A stretch of 64,000 nucleotides of DNA from Halocynthiibacter namhaensis (GTDB taxonomy: Bacteria; Pseudomonadota; Alphaproteobacteria; Rhodobacterales; Rhodobacteraceae): the NCBI RefSeq assembly GCF_000812685.1, contig NZ_JWIF01000011.1:23275-87274 (forward strand), in the 5' to 3' direction. Every line of letters starts with the position of its first letter. Position 1 is the stretch's first letter. The notes beneath the pieces were generated by a model. It searched no databases. It was not told where the DNA came from and saw only the letters and a list, made by a program, of their open reading frames with translations. A program made the translations under genes and the position numbers. Below are positions 19,416 through 28,937 of this stretch, piece by piece.

Positions 19416-20537
19416 ATGGCTGAGAAATACAGTTTGAAAGACGATCTGTTTAACCCAGAAACCATAGGTGATCTGGCGGGGTTCTTCCTGGTGGCCGACC
19501 CATCGTTTCAGGCGCAGGTGTTTACGGATGCCGTGCTTGCCCCTTTTGCACAGCTGGAACTTAAGCAACGCATCGCCCATATCGCGACCGTGCTTGAAGA
19601 CCATCTTTCGCCGGATTTTCCCACAGCAGCGGAACAAATCATGGCGATGCTGCCGCCGCCTTTGGACCCGTCGCGTAGGGATGATGATTTTGGGCGGTTC
19701 ATTTTCGCACCACTGGGGGATTACGTCGTGACCCACGGGCTTGCGGCACATTTAGATCTGTCACTGGATCTGCTTGAGGCTCTGACACAACGGTTTTCAA
19801 TGGAATTTGCGATCCGTCCATTTCTGAACCACTGGCCAAGCCAAGTTTTGGCTCGGATGGAGAGCTGGATGCTGCATGACAATTATCATGTGCGCCGGTT
19901 GGTGTCTGAAGGGACGCGCCCAAAGCTGCCTTGGGGGATAAAGGTTGGGCTTGGGGTGACGGATCCTGTTCCATATTTGGATAAGTTACATGCGGATCCA
20001 ACCCGATTTGTCACACGATCCGTGGCCAACCATTTGAATGATATATCTAAAATTGATGCGGATCTGGTGGTTGACATCCTTACGCGTTGGCAATCCGAGG
20101 GGCGCCAAGAGATCAAGGAAATGCAATGGATCACCCGTCACGCCTTGCGAGGCCTTGTGAAAAAGGGCCATGTGGGGGCGTTGAAATTGCTGGGGTATCG
20201 CACTGATCCCGACGTTAATGTGACCCATTTTGCGCCGGACCGTGATCAGTTGATGATTGGCGAAAGCTTTACATTCTCGGGGCAATTGACGGCGCAATGT
20301 GATGAGGCGCTGATGGTTGATTATGTCGTTGATTTTGTGAAATCCAACGGCAAAACCGCGCCAAAAGTGTTCAAGTTGAAACAGGTACAGATGAAGGCTG
20401 GTGAGACCTTGAACCTGTCGAAAAAACACTTGTTTAAGAAGGGCGCGACAACATTCACCCATTACCCCGGTGTTCAGCGCCTATCTTTGCAGGTGAATGG
20501 CAAAATTTTGGCCGGGTTCGATTTCACTCTAGAGTGA
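19416..20537 (+). CDS. AlkC-like DNA alkylation repair glycosylase
   Basis: A 373-residue protein of the HEAT-like-repeat DNA glycosylases that remove N3- and N7-alkylated bases. Signs are the helical repeats, the segment RRLVSEGTRPKLPWG (about residues 150-165), and WITRHALRGLVKKG. The C-terminal 100 residues (GESFTFSGQLTA, KVFKLKQVQMKAGE, QRLSLQVNG) look beta-stranded, as in the immunoglobulin-like domain found in AlkC but not AlkD, so AlkC is preferred. Start follows GTAAGGGGCGGGC. It protects DNA from methylating agents; no repair regulator such as Ada is nearby. Confidence 0.87.
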   Translation: MAEKYSLKDDLFNPETIGDLAGFFLVADPSFQAQVFTDAVLAPFAQLELKQRIAHIATVLEDHLSPDFPTAAEQIMAMLPPPLDPSRRDDDFGRFIFAPLGDYVVTHGLAAHLDLSLDLLEALTQRFSMEFAIRPFLNHWPSQVLARMESWMLHDNYHVRRLVSEGTRPKLPWGIKVGLGVTDPVPYLDKLHADPTRFVTRSVANHLNDISKIDADLVVDILTRWQSEGRQEIKEMQWITRHALRGLVKKGHVGALKLLGYRTDPDVNVTHFAPDRDQLMIGESFTFSGQLTAQCDEALMVDYVVDFVKSNGKTAPKVFKLKQVQMKAGETLNLSKKHLFKKGATTFTHYPGVQRLSLQVNGKILAGFDFTLE

Positions 20538-20621
20538 TCAATTTGGTGATGTCTGTTGTTGCTTCATGGGGGGCGAGAGGCTAGGTCTTTGCCCCAAACA
20601 CAGCGCAATAGAGGTCCCGAC

Positions 20622-21707
20622 ATGCAACATGAAACCGTTCAAGAATATTACGGCGAAACCCTTCAAGGATCGGTTGATCTGCAGACCAATGCCTGTTGCA
20701 CGCCTGACGATATGCCTGATTTTCTTAAGAAAATCCTTGCCAAAATTCATGATGATGTGTTGTCACGATACTATGGTTGCGGGCTTGTTGCACCCGAAGT
20801 TTTGACCGGGTTGAAAGTGCTTGATCTGGGATCAGGATCAGGGCGTGATGTTTATGCGTTATCGGCGCTTGTGGGTGAGAACGGTTTTGTCACGGGCGTT
20901 GATATGACCGACGCCCAGCTTGACGTCGCACGCGCGCATATTGATTTTCACGCGGATGCTTTTGGCTATGCCAAGCCGAACACGGATTTCGTCAAAGGCA
21001 CGATTGAAGACCTCGGTGCGCTTGGGTTTGAAGACAATAGTTTTGACCTGATTATCTCGAATTGTGTGATCAATCTGGCCTTGGACAAAGAGGCGGTATT
21101 GACCGAAGCCCTGCGCATTCTGAAACCTGGCGGCGAGATGTATTTCTCGGATGTATATTGCGACCGCCGTGTGCCTGTGGATCTGCGCGATGACCCTGTT
21201 TTATATGGGGAATGCCTGTCCGGTGCCTTGTATAGAAACGACTTTATGTCCCTGGCCAAATATGTTGGTTTTGGCGATCCGCGCATGGTGGACACCCGTG
21301 TTCTGACGGTTGAGAACCCCCAGATCGAAGCGAAACTGGGCGGTATTGGCTTTACCTCTGAGACCTGGCGCTTGTTTAAGCTGGAAAACATTGATGCGGA
21401 TCAGGAAGATTACGGCCAGGCGGTGATCTATAATGGTCAGGTGGAACATATGCCGCAGGTGTTCGTTTTGGACGAGGCCCACGCCTTTGAAGCGGGAAAA
21501 TGCACAACGGTCAGTGGTAACACTTGGCAGATCTTGCATCAAAGTCGTTTTGCGCAATTCTTTGATTTTATTGGTGGTTTTGATCGCCACTATGGTGAAT
21601 TCGCGTCAGGAGCACCTGTTTCGATCCCGAAAAATCAAGGCGTATCAAATCCCGTTGATGACAGTTGTTGCGCGCCAAGCCCATCTGCAGGTGGCTGTTG
21701 CGGATAA
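20622..21707 (+). CDS. arsM: Arsenite methyltransferase (ArsM/AS3MT-like)
   Basis: A 361-residue SAM-dependent methyltransferase that methylates arsenite. Motif I VLDLGSGSGRDVYAL is at about residues 68-82. Arsenic-binding cysteines can be placed: Cys25, Cys53 (YYGCG), Cys148 (SNCVINL) and Cys198 (GECLSG). The spacings 25-53 and 148-198 equal those of the algal ArsM enzymes (44-72 and 174-224 by my memory of that family). The C-terminus ends in a vicinal-cysteine tail, SCCAPSPSAGGCCG, seen in many microbial ArsM proteins. An earlier in-frame start at 20556 is possible, but MQHETVQEYYGE is the typical beginning. No arsR or arsB is adjacent; regulation is not visible. Confidence 0.9.
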   Translation: MQHETVQEYYGETLQGSVDLQTNACCTPDDMPDFLKKILAKIHDDVLSRYYGCGLVAPEVLTGLKVLDLGSGSGRDVYALSALVGENGFVTGVDMTDAQLDVARAHIDFHADAFGYAKPNTDFVKGTIEDLGALGFEDNSFDLIISNCVINLALDKEAVLTEALRILKPGGEMYFSDVYCDRRVPVDLRDDPVLYGECLSGALYRNDFMSLAKYVGFGDPRMVDTRVLTVENPQIEAKLGGIGFTSETWRLFKLENIDADQEDYGQAVIYNGQVEHMPQVFVLDEAHAFEAGKCTTVSGNTWQILHQSRFAQFFDFIGGFDRHYGEFASGAPVSIPKNQGVSNPVDDSCCAPSPSAGGCCG

Positions 21708-21801
21708 GCTTGTTGCGCGAAATATACGCAGCGCCCTTGCCGTGTGCCGGGGCCTCTGTTAGTCGATAAAACTGACAAATTTACTCAGCGAAGGCTCTGT
21801 C

Positions 21802-22911
21802 GTGACCGATACCGCGCAGCACAATCAACAACCAGACCAAAGCTCGGCTCCGCGACTTGAGCTGAAGAACATCTGTCAATTCTATGGCGGAAAACAGGTT
21901 GTGAAGGATGTGTCGCTGACGGTGATGCCGGGGCAGGTGACCTGTTTGCTGGGGCCCTCTGGCTGCGGGAAATCTTCGACTTTGCGTTTGATCGCTGGCG
22001 TCGAGATGCAACACAGCGGCGAGATCTGGCTGGATGGCGAATTGATCTGTGACACATTGCATCGTGTGCCCCCGGAAGGGCGGTCGATTGGGTTGATGTT
22101 TCAGGATTTTGCATTGTTCCCACATCTTTCCGTCGCCCAAAATGTTGGGTTCGGTCTGAAGGGCAATAAATCTGCAAAGGCGGCCCGTGTCTCAGAGCTT
22201 TTGGAACGTGTCAGCCTGGCCCATTACGCCGATCGTTATCCGCATGAATTGTCCGGTGGTGAACAGCAACGTGTGGCTTTGGCCCGCGCGCTTGCACCGC
22301 GTCCTGTGATGATGTTGATGGATGAACCTTTTTCTGGCCTTGATGATCGCCTGCGTGATGACGTGCGCGATGAAACTTTGGCGATGCTTAAGGAAGAAGG
22401 TACAGCGGTTTTGCTTGTGACGCACGAGCCGGAAGAAGCCATGCGCATGGCAGATGAGATCCTGTTGATGCGTGACGGTGAAATCGTCCAACGCGGCGCA
22501 CCCTATAACATCTATAATGCCCCGTGTGATCTTGATGCCGCGCGTTTTTTCTCTGATCTCAATGTGATTGAATCCGAGGTGAATGGCGCTTTGGCTGACA
22601 CACCTTTTGGGCAGTTTCTGGCGCCTGGCCATGCGGATGGAACCCGTGTGAATATCGCATTTCGCCCGCAACATATTCGCATCGATTTCGATCGTGGGGG
22701 ACGAGGACCTGAACCGACGCCGACGCATGGGGTTGCCGCGCGGGCCACAGTAAAGCGCGCACGGTTCTTAGGGCGCGAAAGCATCGTGGAATTTGAACTT
22801 GATTGCGGTGTGCATCTGTCGGCAACTGTGCCTTCGGTTTTCTTACCGGTTGAGGGACGGGTGATGTGGGTGTCTGTACCGCGTGCGCGTTGTTACGTCT
22901 TTGTTGAGTAA
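21802..22911 (+). CDS. ABC transporter ATP-binding protein, FbpC/PotA-like, orphan
   Basis: A 369-residue ATPase of the import type. Walker A GPSGCGKSS, the signature LSGGEQQRVALARALA and Walker B MLMDEPFSGLDD are complete, and a C-terminal TOBE-like regulatory domain follows (residues about 285-369, ending in MWVSVPRARCYVFVE). It is closest to the iron(III)/2-aminoethylphosphonate group. No permease or binding-protein gene lies nearby, so its partner must be encoded elsewhere. The start is GTG at 21802 behind GAAGG. The next gene is tatA after a 178-base gap. Confidence 0.88.
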   Translation: MTDTAQHNQQPDQSSAPRLELKNICQFYGGKQVVKDVSLTVMPGQVTCLLGPSGCGKSSTLRLIAGVEMQHSGEIWLDGELICDTLHRVPPEGRSIGLMFQDFALFPHLSVAQNVGFGLKGNKSAKAARVSELLERVSLAHYADRYPHELSGGEQQRVALARALAPRPVMMLMDEPFSGLDDRLRDDVRDETLAMLKEEGTAVLLVTHEPEEAMRMADEILLMRDGEIVQRGAPYNIYNAPCDLDAARFFSDLNVIESEVNGALADTPFGQFLAPGHADGTRVNIAFRPQHIRIDFDRGGRGPEPTPTHGVAARATVKRARFLGRESIVEFELDCGVHLSATVPSVFLPVEGRVMWVSVPRARCYVFVE

Positions 22912-23089
22912 CCCGCGTTTTTCGGTGAGATCTCTGCATCCCACGGCGAAAAATGCGAAATTACGTTGTGATTTTTGATTCATTTCACCTTTGGGCTATG
23001 AATCCTGTTGTCTGTTACTTAAATATATACCGAACAAGAAGTCCGGACGGGAAGACCCCAAAAAAATCCGGAATGGGAGAGAGACTAAA

Positions 23090-23305
23090 ATGCTGAATAA
23101 TATTGGCCTTCCGGGCATTCTGCTGATCGCTGTTGTTGTGCTGGTTCTGTTTGGACGCGGCAAAATTTCGTCTTTGATGGGCGAAGTGGGTAAAGGCATT
23201 ACAGCGTTTAAACGCGGCGTGGACGACAGCAAAAAAGAGCTGGAAGACGAAGTTGTAGATGCCGCTGTCGATGTGACACCGGACTCTGAACAAGACAAAG
23301 CCTGA
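23090..23305 (+). CDS. tatA: Sec-independent protein translocase subunit TatA
   Basis: A 71-residue pore-forming subunit of the twin-arginine translocase. It has an N-terminal membrane helix (PGILLIAVVVLVLFG), the FGRGKISSLMGEVGKGITAFKRG hinge and amphipathic helix (the conserved FG and the Gly-rich pattern are visible), and an acidic C-terminal tail. The ATG at 23090 follows GGGAGAG; the upstream in-frame extension is not needed. First gene of the tatABC set; the 178-base gap before it probably holds the promoter. Confidence 0.96.
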   Translation: MLNNIGLPGILLIAVVVLVLFGRGKISSLMGEVGKGITAFKRGVDDSKKELEDEVVDAAVDVTPDSEQDKA

Positions 23306-23323
23306 TCCGCGGGCTGACAGAAC

Positions 23324-23962
23324 ATGTTTGACCTGGGCTTCCTTGAGCTTCTCTTGATCGGGATCGTCGCGCTAATTGTCGTCGGTCCCAAAGATCTGCC
23401 TGGTATGTTCCGCCAACTTGGCCGGTTCACCGGAAAAATGCGTGGCATGGCCCGCGAATTTCAACGTGCAATGGAAGATGCTGCCGATGAATCTGGTGTC
23501 AAAGACATCAAGAACATGGGCGCTGACGTCAGCAAAACGTTAAAGGCCGCAACCAATCCAGTTGGTGCGTCTTTGGATGCGGTGAAAGATGCGACCAAAG
23601 GTTGGTCTTCATCTTTGACGGATGGCACAGCGGGCCCAGCGACGCAAAAGCTTGCTGCTGATCGCGCGGAAGCTGCCGAGAAGATCCGCAACAAAGCTGC
23701 TGAAAAGGCGACAGAACGCAAAGCGGCGGAGGCTGCCGCCGCGGAGGCCAATTCCGAAACTCCAGTGGCAACGCCTGCGCCTGCGAAGAAAACTGCGCCC
23801 AAGAAGGCACCTGCCAAAAAAGCAGCACCGAAGAAAGCAGCGACGAAGAAAGCGCCAGCCAAGAAGACAACGGCTGCAAAAACAGCTGCTAAAAAGGCGC
23901 CGGCGAAGAAAACCACGGCGAAAAAGCCCGCTGCAAAAGCGGCCAGTGATAAAGACACATAA
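23324..23962 (+). CDS. tatB: Sec-independent protein translocase subunit TatB with a histone-like tail
   Basis: A 212-residue subunit that binds Tat substrates together with TatC. The N-terminus is typical: [25 protein letters not shown], then the amphipathic helix to about residue 60. The C-terminal 70 residues are an Ala/Pro/Lys repeat (units like KKAPAK and KKTTAK) similar in composition to histone H1 tails. This is longer and more basic than in E. coli TatB. The gene is 18 bases after tatA and 2 bases before tatC. Confidence 0.95.
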   Translation: MFDLGFLELLLIGIVALIVVGPKDLPGMFRQLGRFTGKMRGMAREFQRAMEDAADESGVKDIKNMGADVSKTLKAATNPVGASLDAVKDATKGWSSSLTDGTAGPATQKLAADRAEAAEKIRNKAAEKATERKAAEAAAAEANSETPVATPAPAKKTAPKKAPAKKAAPKKAATKKAPAKKTTAAKTAAKKAPAKKTTAKKPAAKAASDKDT

Positions 23963-23964
23963 GC

Positions 23965-24861
23965 ATGACAGACCAGGCCACCTCTGCGCCGGATGAGGTT
24001 GAAGAAAGCTCAGCCCCCCTTATCGAACATCTGACGGAATTGCGTTCGCGCCTGATTCATTCCGTGGTGGCCTTTATCATCGGGATGGTGATTTGTTTCA
24101 CCATTTGGAACCCAATTTTTAACTTTTTGACACATCCCCTATGTTCCGCAATGGCGGAACGTGGCCAGGATGATTGCGGGCTGATCCTGATCAAACTGCA
24201 AGAAGGTTTCTTTGTGGCGATTTCGATTTCGCTGATGGGGGGATTGTTGCTTTCCTTCCCTTATATCGCCTTCCAGATGTGGCGCTTTGTGGCGCCCGGC
24301 CTCTATAAGAACGAACAGGGGGCCTTCCTGCCATTCCTGATCGCATCGCCTTTCATGTTCTTCCTGGGCGCAAGTTTCGCCTTTTATGTGGTGACACCGC
24401 TGGCCTTTGATTTCTTCTTGGGCTTTCAGCAAGCGGGCACCGTCATGAGCGAAGACGTCGACAATGCAACTGCGGGCATCGCTTTCCAAGGCTCAGCGCA
24501 AGAATATCTTAGCCTGACAATCAAATTTATCGTGGCCTTTGGCCTGTGTTTCCAACTGCCAGTTTTGCTGACATTGTTGGGGAAAGCCGGGCTTGTGTCG
24601 GCCAAAGGTCTTGGCAGTGTGCGCAAATATGCAGTTGTTGCGATCTTGGTTTTGGCGGCTCTTGTGACCCCGCCAGATGTTATCACGCAGGTGATTTTGT
24701 TCACCGTGGTTTATGGTCTGTACGAGATCTCTATCTTCCTTGTGGGGCGTATCGAAGTGAAACGGGAAGCCAAATTGCGTGCAGAAGGCCTTTGGGTTGA
24801 GGACGAGGATGAGTTCGACGAAGAACTTGATCAGCATCCAGAAGAGATGGACGACAAATGA
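23965..24861 (+). CDS. tatC: Sec-independent protein translocase subunit TatC
   Basis: A 298-residue, six-helix membrane protein that recognises the twin-arginine signal. Seen are [19 protein letters not shown] at the N-terminus, [16 protein letters not shown] in the first cytoplasmic part, and the late motif [12 protein letters not shown]. The C-terminal tail is acidic ([20 protein letters not shown]). Its last codons overlap the next gene by four bases (ATGA). Confidence 0.97.
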   Translation: MTDQATSAPDEVEESSAPLIEHLTELRSRLIHSVVAFIIGMVICFTIWNPIFNFLTHPLCSAMAERGQDDCGLILIKLQEGFFVAISISLMGGLLLSFPYIAFQMWRFVAPGLYKNEQGAFLPFLIASPFMFFLGASFAFYVVTPLAFDFFLGFQQAGTVMSEDVDNATAGIAFQGSAQEYLSLTIKFIVAFGLCFQLPVLLTLLGKAGLVSAKGLGSVRKYAVVAILVLAALVTPPDVITQVILFTVVYGLYEISIFLVGRIEVKREAKLRAEGLWVEDEDEFDEELDQHPEEMDDK

Positions 24862-25703
24862 GCCGCAAAACGGATGTGCTGACACGCATCGCTGAGGCGT
24901 TTGAACGGATGAACCCGCCCGCCGCCACAGCGCCTGATTTTGACGCCGCAGATGCGTTCATGTGGCAGGCGGATCCTGATGCGCTGGTGCCCGTGACCAA
25001 AGTGTCGCGTGTGGCGCTGGATATGCTGGTGGGGATCAATCGGTCGCGTGATACATTGCTGGAAAACACCCTGCAATTTGCCCGAGGTTTCGCCGCCAAT
25101 AACGCTCTGTTGTGGGGCGCGCGGGGCATGGGAAAGTCATCGCTTGTGAAGGCCATCCATGCAGAGATCTTGACCCAAGGTCACAACCTGAAGATCATTG
25201 AACTGCAACGCGAAGACTTGCCGTCCGTGGGACGTCTTTTGGGCCTGCTACGTGGTGTGCCACATCGATTTGTGCTTTTTTGCGATGACCTGTCGTTTTC
25301 TCATGATGATGAACATTACAAGTCTCTGAAGGCGATTTTGGATGGTGGCATTGAAGGGCGGCCAGACAATGTTGTGCTTTATGCCACGTCTAACCGGCGT
25401 CACTTGATGCCACGCGATATGATTGAAAACGAACGTCAAAGCGCGATCAACCCATCAGAAGCGGTGGAAGAAAAAGTGTCTTTGTCTGATCGCTTTGGTC
25501 TGTGGTTGGGGTTCCATCCCTGCGATCAGGATGACTATCTTGCGATGATCCGGGGGTATTGCGATGCTTATGGCGTTGATATTTCGCAAGATGATTTGCG
25601 TGCTGAGGCCATTGAATGGCAAGCGACACGTGGCAATCGTTCCGGGCGTGTGGCGTGGCAGTTCTTTTGCGATTTGGCAGGACGCCGTGGGGTCGCCTTA
25701 TAG
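24858..25703 (+). CDS. ATP-binding protein of the DUF815 family
   Basis: A 281-residue P-loop protein. Walker [14 protein letters not shown] (about residues 90-102), a Walker B-like [10 protein letters not shown], a sensor-like [14 protein letters not shown], and the segment [20 protein letters not shown] are the marks of the DUF815 AAA+ family. Its cellular role is not established. It overlaps tatC by four bases, so it is made with the Tat translocase; a part in Tat biogenesis is only a guess from position. Confidence 0.9.
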   Translation: MSRKTDVLTRIAEAFERMNPPAATAPDFDAADAFMWQADPDALVPVTKVSRVALDMLVGINRSRDTLLENTLQFARGFAANNALLWGARGMGKSSLVKAIHAEILTQGHNLKIIELQREDLPSVGRLLGLLRGVPHRFVLFCDDLSFSHDDEHYKSLKAILDGGIEGRPDNVVLYATSNRRHLMPRDMIENERQSAINPSEAVEEKVSLSDRFGLWLGFHPCDQDDYLAMIRGYCDAYGVDISQDDLRAEAIEWQATRGNRSGRVAWQFFCDLAGRRGVAL

Positions 25704-25838
25704 GCCTTTTGGCAAATAGGCCCACAGCCAAAATCTGGCGAAGTTTACCTTTTGATAACAGCTATTCCCATAAGCGTGGTTGGCGGTTTTGGGATTTTTT
25801 GTTTTATTTCGATGGCTTATCTGGTGTGGCGATAAAAT

Positions 25839-25856
25839 CAGTATTCTAGAATACTG
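25839..25856. other. 18-bp perfect palindrome between convergent genes
   Basis: CAGTATTCTAGAATACTG reads the same on both strands. It lies between the ends of the DUF815 gene (25703) and nlpD (25919), with AAAAT before and AATTTTAG after. It may form a weak two-way terminator hairpin or be a dimer-binding site. I see no gene in the 215-base gap. Confidence 0.5.
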
Positions 25857-25918
25857 GAATTTTAGAGGTGCTAAGGATTGGGCGTAGATGCACAAAGCGC
25901 CGCCCACTACCTGTTTGA

Positions 25919-27166
25919 TCAGTTCAAGAAGTCGACCGGATCCACGGGATCAAACCCACGACGCACTTCAAAACGTATGAATGATGGATTGCCATCACGT
26001 ACCTTGGCGAATTGTTGTCCTTGTGTCACCCGGTCCCCTTTTGACACCGTGATGTCGCTGACATTGGCATAGATCGTCAATAGGTTGCCGGAGTGACGCA
26101 GCACCAACACGGGGACATCGTCTGTATCTTCGGTGATTGCGGCGACGGTACCTGCGTCTGCAGCCACGACTTTCGCACCTGCGCTGGCGGCGATGTCGAT
26201 ACCGCCGCTGCGACCTTCTTCAAAGGGCCTGATGATATTGCCAGCGACAGGCATGATAAGTCGGCCCCCAGCATTGCTGCGGCTTTCGCTGAGATCAGGT
26301 GAACTCGGTGTGTTTTCAGCCGCCTCCGTCGCGGTTGTCGTGTCATTGCGTGGCAATGGCGTGCTGGCACTTGGCGGAACTGGCGTCGGGCTGCCTTGGC
26401 CAGGAGGGGTGGTTTCCACCGGTGCTGGCGCTGCCACGGCAGGGGCAGGGGCGGGCGTGGGGGTCGTGTTGTTGCTCTCTGTGCTGGTCGGGATCAACAA
26501 ATACTGTCCTTCACGTACGCTGAGATCCGAGGCTAGCCCGTTCCACTGCGCCAAAGAACGCACGGATACGTTATACAGGCGGGCGACCGTATATGCGGTT
26601 TCGCCACGGCCAACCCTGTGGCGGATCGGTTCGATACCGGTTTCGCTGTTGGTTTGTGCCGTAATCGTGCCAGATGCAGTGCCTGAGTTGCTGTTGGGCG
26701 CGCGGTCAATTGCACCAGAAGCCAGGGTTTGAACATCGATGACCCTTGGGGTTTGGGACGCGCCGGACGTGATCGCACCCGTGTCGGCGGAGGGTTCCGA
26801 GACACGGCCTGGCAGGGCGATGATTTCACCGTTGCGCAGCGGAGAACTGGTTTCCATGCCATTATAGGTCGCCAGCGCTTGTGCATCGACGCCAAGACGG
26901 TTCGCGACATCGGCAACCGTGTCGCCACGGCGGGCCTCAGCAACTTGGTAATTCGGGTATGAGATCAGGCCGCGATTGTCGGCACGCGGGCGTCGGTTGG
27001 ACGACCCTCGGACCGCATCCGAAGTGTCAATTCCATTGCCGAAATTATTGCGCAGGTCCAGATCTACGTTTTCAAAACAGCCAGCGGTTAATCCAACCAC
27101 AGCAGCCATGGATAAAAGCCGCAGGCGTCGTGTGACATTGGGGGCGAATACAGGTGTTATGCTCAT
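25919..27166 (-). CDS. nlpD: NlpD-like lipoprotein: two LysM and a degenerate LytM domain
   Basis: A 415-residue outer-membrane lipoprotein: basic N-terminus, hydrophobic stretch and lipobox LTAGC with Cys30. LysM repeats that bind peptidoglycan lie at residues 73-118 and 182-226. A low-complexity Pro/Ala/Thr linker follows, then a LytM (M23) domain over roughly residues 300-415. The catalytic residues of M23 peptidases are missing: GGIDIAA lacks the first zinc histidine, YANVS replaces YAHxS and RFEVRR lacks the last histidine. This fits NlpD/EnvC-type activators of amidases rather than an enzyme. Its place after surE and pcm matches the surE-pcm-nlpD order of E. coli; no rpoS follows. Confidence 0.9.
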   Translation of the reverse strand: MSITPVFAPNVTRRLRLLSMAAVVGLTAGCFENVDLDLRNNFGNGIDTSDAVRGSSNRRPRADNRGLISYPNYQVAEARRGDTVADVANRLGVDAQALATYNGMETSSPLRNGEIIALPGRVSEPSADTGAITSGASQTPRVIDVQTLASGAIDRAPNSNSGTASGTITAQTNSETGIEPIRHRVGRGETAYTVARLYNVSVRSLAQWNGLASDLSVREGQYLLIPTSTESNNTTPTPAPAPAVAAPAPVETTPPGQGSPTPVPPSASTPLPRNDTTTATEAAENTPSSPDLSESRSNAGGRLIMPVAGNIIRPFEEGRSGGIDIAASAGAKVVAADAGTVAAITEDTDDVPVLVLRHSGNLLTIYANVSDITVSKGDRVTQGQQFAKVRDGNPSFIRFEVRRGFDPVDPVDFLN

Positions 27167-27238
27167 TGCTCTTCCTCGTTCTGGGCCGCTTTGCCAATCA
27201 ATTGGCTTTGTATTCGGCCCATCAGGGTGTGTGATTGA

Positions 27239-27904
27239 CTAAATATACTCTTCTTTGCCCAAGCCTTCCAGCAAAGGCACAAATCGCACGGGCCGAAGCT
27301 CGTCATAGTCGAACCCAGTCTCGGTGCGTGTGACCTTAATCAGGCTTTGAACGGCGTCAGATTGACCTACAGGCACGACCATAATGCCCCCGACACGCAA
27401 CTGTGCAAGCAAAGGGCCCGGCGGATCTTCGGCCGCAGCTGTCACGACAATACGATCAAATGGCGCTTGCTGTGGGAGGCCAAAACTGCCGTCACCAATG
27501 ATCGCTGTGATGTTTCCCAAGTCTAGTTCTTCAAAGGCTTTGCGCGCTGTGCGGATGAGTTGGCGGTGCCGTTCAACGGTGTAAACACGTCGCGCCAATT
27601 GGCTGAGAATTGCAGCCTGATACCCCGATCCCGTGCCCACCTCGAGCACCTTATCACGGGGCTGCACATTCAGCGCCTGGGTCATTAGCGCCACCACAGA
27701 CGGCTGGCTGATGGTTTGCCCACAGGCGATCGGCAATGGTGTGTCTTCATAGGCGCGATCAGCGAAAAACCCTTGAATAAAAGGGCCGCGATCAATTTTT
27801 TCCATCGCGGTTAACACACGATTATCCGTCACACCTTTCGAGCGCAGTTGAAACAGAAACTGCATTTTGCGCTCGGCGATATCTTGGTTGACCTGAGAAG
27901 ACAT
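27239..27904 (-). CDS. pcm: Protein-L-isoaspartate O-methyltransferase (Pcm)
   Basis: A 221-residue enzyme that repairs isoaspartyl residues in aged proteins using SAM. Motifs seen: [17 protein letters not shown] (substrate region), [16 protein letters not shown] (motif I), and VTAAAEDPP. The ATG at 27904 begins two bases after the surE stop, so the longer frame upstream is not used. Part of the surE-pcm-nlpD run. Confidence 0.95.
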   Translation of the reverse strand: MSSQVNQDIAERKMQFLFQLRSKGVTDNRVLTAMEKIDRGPFIQGFFADRAYEDTPLPIACGQTISQPSVVALMTQALNVQPRDKVLEVGTGSGYQAAILSQLARRVYTVERHRQLIRTARKAFEELDLGNITAIIGDGSFGLPQQAPFDRIVVTAAAEDPPGPLLAQLRVGGIMVVPVGQSDAVQSLIKVTRTETGFDYDELRPVRFVPLLEGLGKEEYI

Positions 27905-27906
27905 GC

Positions 27907-28689
27907 CTAGAAGCTTTCCTTCAGGGCGGTAAGAGTTTTGTGATCCGTCAGATCTGCCCGCATGGGGGTGACCGAGGTGTATCCATTGAGGTTGTCGGTA
28001 ACATCTGTTCCAGGCAAAGTTGGGGTTTGCTGGGGGCCGCCTTTTATCCAAAGAAAACGTTTCCCGGATGGCGAATGGTGGGGTTCAACGGTGAAATCTA
28101 CGTCACGGCGAAAGCCCTGGGCAGACAGACGGACGCCCTTATGCGCGGTTGCGGATACGGGCGGAAAATTCACGTTCCAAAACAGGCGGTAATCCGCTGT
28201 ATCATTGGTTTGTGGTGCCGCCAAGATCCGTTTAATCACCCCAACCGCATGGGCTGCGGCGCATTCAAAAGGGTCGTCGAGGTCACGATTATCAACGCCG
28301 AAATACTGGGACATGGCCACTGCGGGAATGCCCTGCAGTGCAGCTTCCATTGCGGCACCAATTGTCCCGGAATATAGCGTGTTCTCACCTGAATTATTGC
28401 CACGGTTGACACCAGAGAGCACCAGATCGGGACGTTCAGGCATGACGTCGTGCAAAGCGGTTAACACACAGTCAGCGGGGCTGCCTTCTGCAGCGAAGCT
28501 GCGCGGGCCGTGTTGGGCGACCAGGAAAGGATGTGTAAAGCTAATGCAATGGCCGACGCCGGACTGTTCAAATGCGGGCGCGACAATCCAGACTTCGCCA
28601 TCGGGGCCAGCGAGGTCTTCTGCGATCTTGGTAAGTGTTTTTAGACCGGGAGCGTGAATGCCGTCGTCGTTGGTGATGAGAATGCGCAT
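27907..28689 (-). CDS. surE: 5'/3'-nucleotidase SurE
   Basis: A 260-residue metal-dependent nucleotidase acting on nucleoside monophosphates under stress and in stationary phase. It starts with [15 protein letters not shown], in which Asn7, Asp8 and Asp9 are metal ligands, and has [22 protein letters not shown], the second conserved block. The ATG at 28689 is the only reasonable start. About 180 bases upstream lies the octamer repeat array described separately; this is the promoter side of surE. Confidence 0.95.
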   Translation of the reverse strand: MRILITNDDGIHAPGLKTLTKIAEDLAGPDGEVWIVAPAFEQSGVGHCISFTHPFLVAQHGPRSFAAEGSPADCVLTALHDVMPERPDLVLSGVNRGNNSGENTLYSGTIGAAMEAALQGIPAVAMSQYFGVDNRDLDDPFECAAAHAVGVIKRILAAPQTNDTADYRLFWNVNFPPVSATAHKGVRLSAQGFRRDVDFTVEPHHSPSGKRFLWIKGGPQQTPTLPGTDVTDNLNGYTSVTPMRADLTDHKTLTALKESF

Positions 28690-28865
28690 GTTGGCCCCGA
28701 TACATGGTTGTGAGCTGTTTTCTGATCAATAACGATCGAAGAGTCGTGCGTAAAGTACACTGATCGAGAGTTTTTGAATGGATGCGTGATTGCGCTGTAT
28801 TGGCCGCAGAAAACAGACAGGCGTGATGCGATGTTGACGGAGATACAGCGCCATGGCCCGTTTCA

Positions 28866-28937
28866 CTAGAAAACTAGAAAACTAGAAAACTAGAAAACTA
28901 GAAAACTAGAAAACTAGAAAACTAGAAAACTAGAAAA
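28866..28937. repeat. Nine tandem copies of an 8-bp unit (CTAGAAAA)
   Basis: Nine uninterrupted, identical copies of CTAGAAAA, followed at 28933-28946 by a 14-base palindrome GAAAACTGGTTTTC that begins in the last copies. The array stands in the 297-base gap between the end of the SDR gene (28987, - strand) and the start of surE (28689, - strand), so it is upstream of surE. The rest of the gap shows no gene. The tetramer CTAG is usually rare in proteobacterial DNA. Confidence 0.95.

Noticed and set aside
22912..22960. Terminator after the orphan ABC ATPase
   Set aside because: GCGTTTTTCG and CGAAAAATGC can pair with one wobble, but the loop is about 20 bases and no T-run follows; too weak to list.
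28866..28937. Octamer array as a CRISPR
   Set aside because: The units follow each other without spacers and are only 8 bases long; no cas genes are near.
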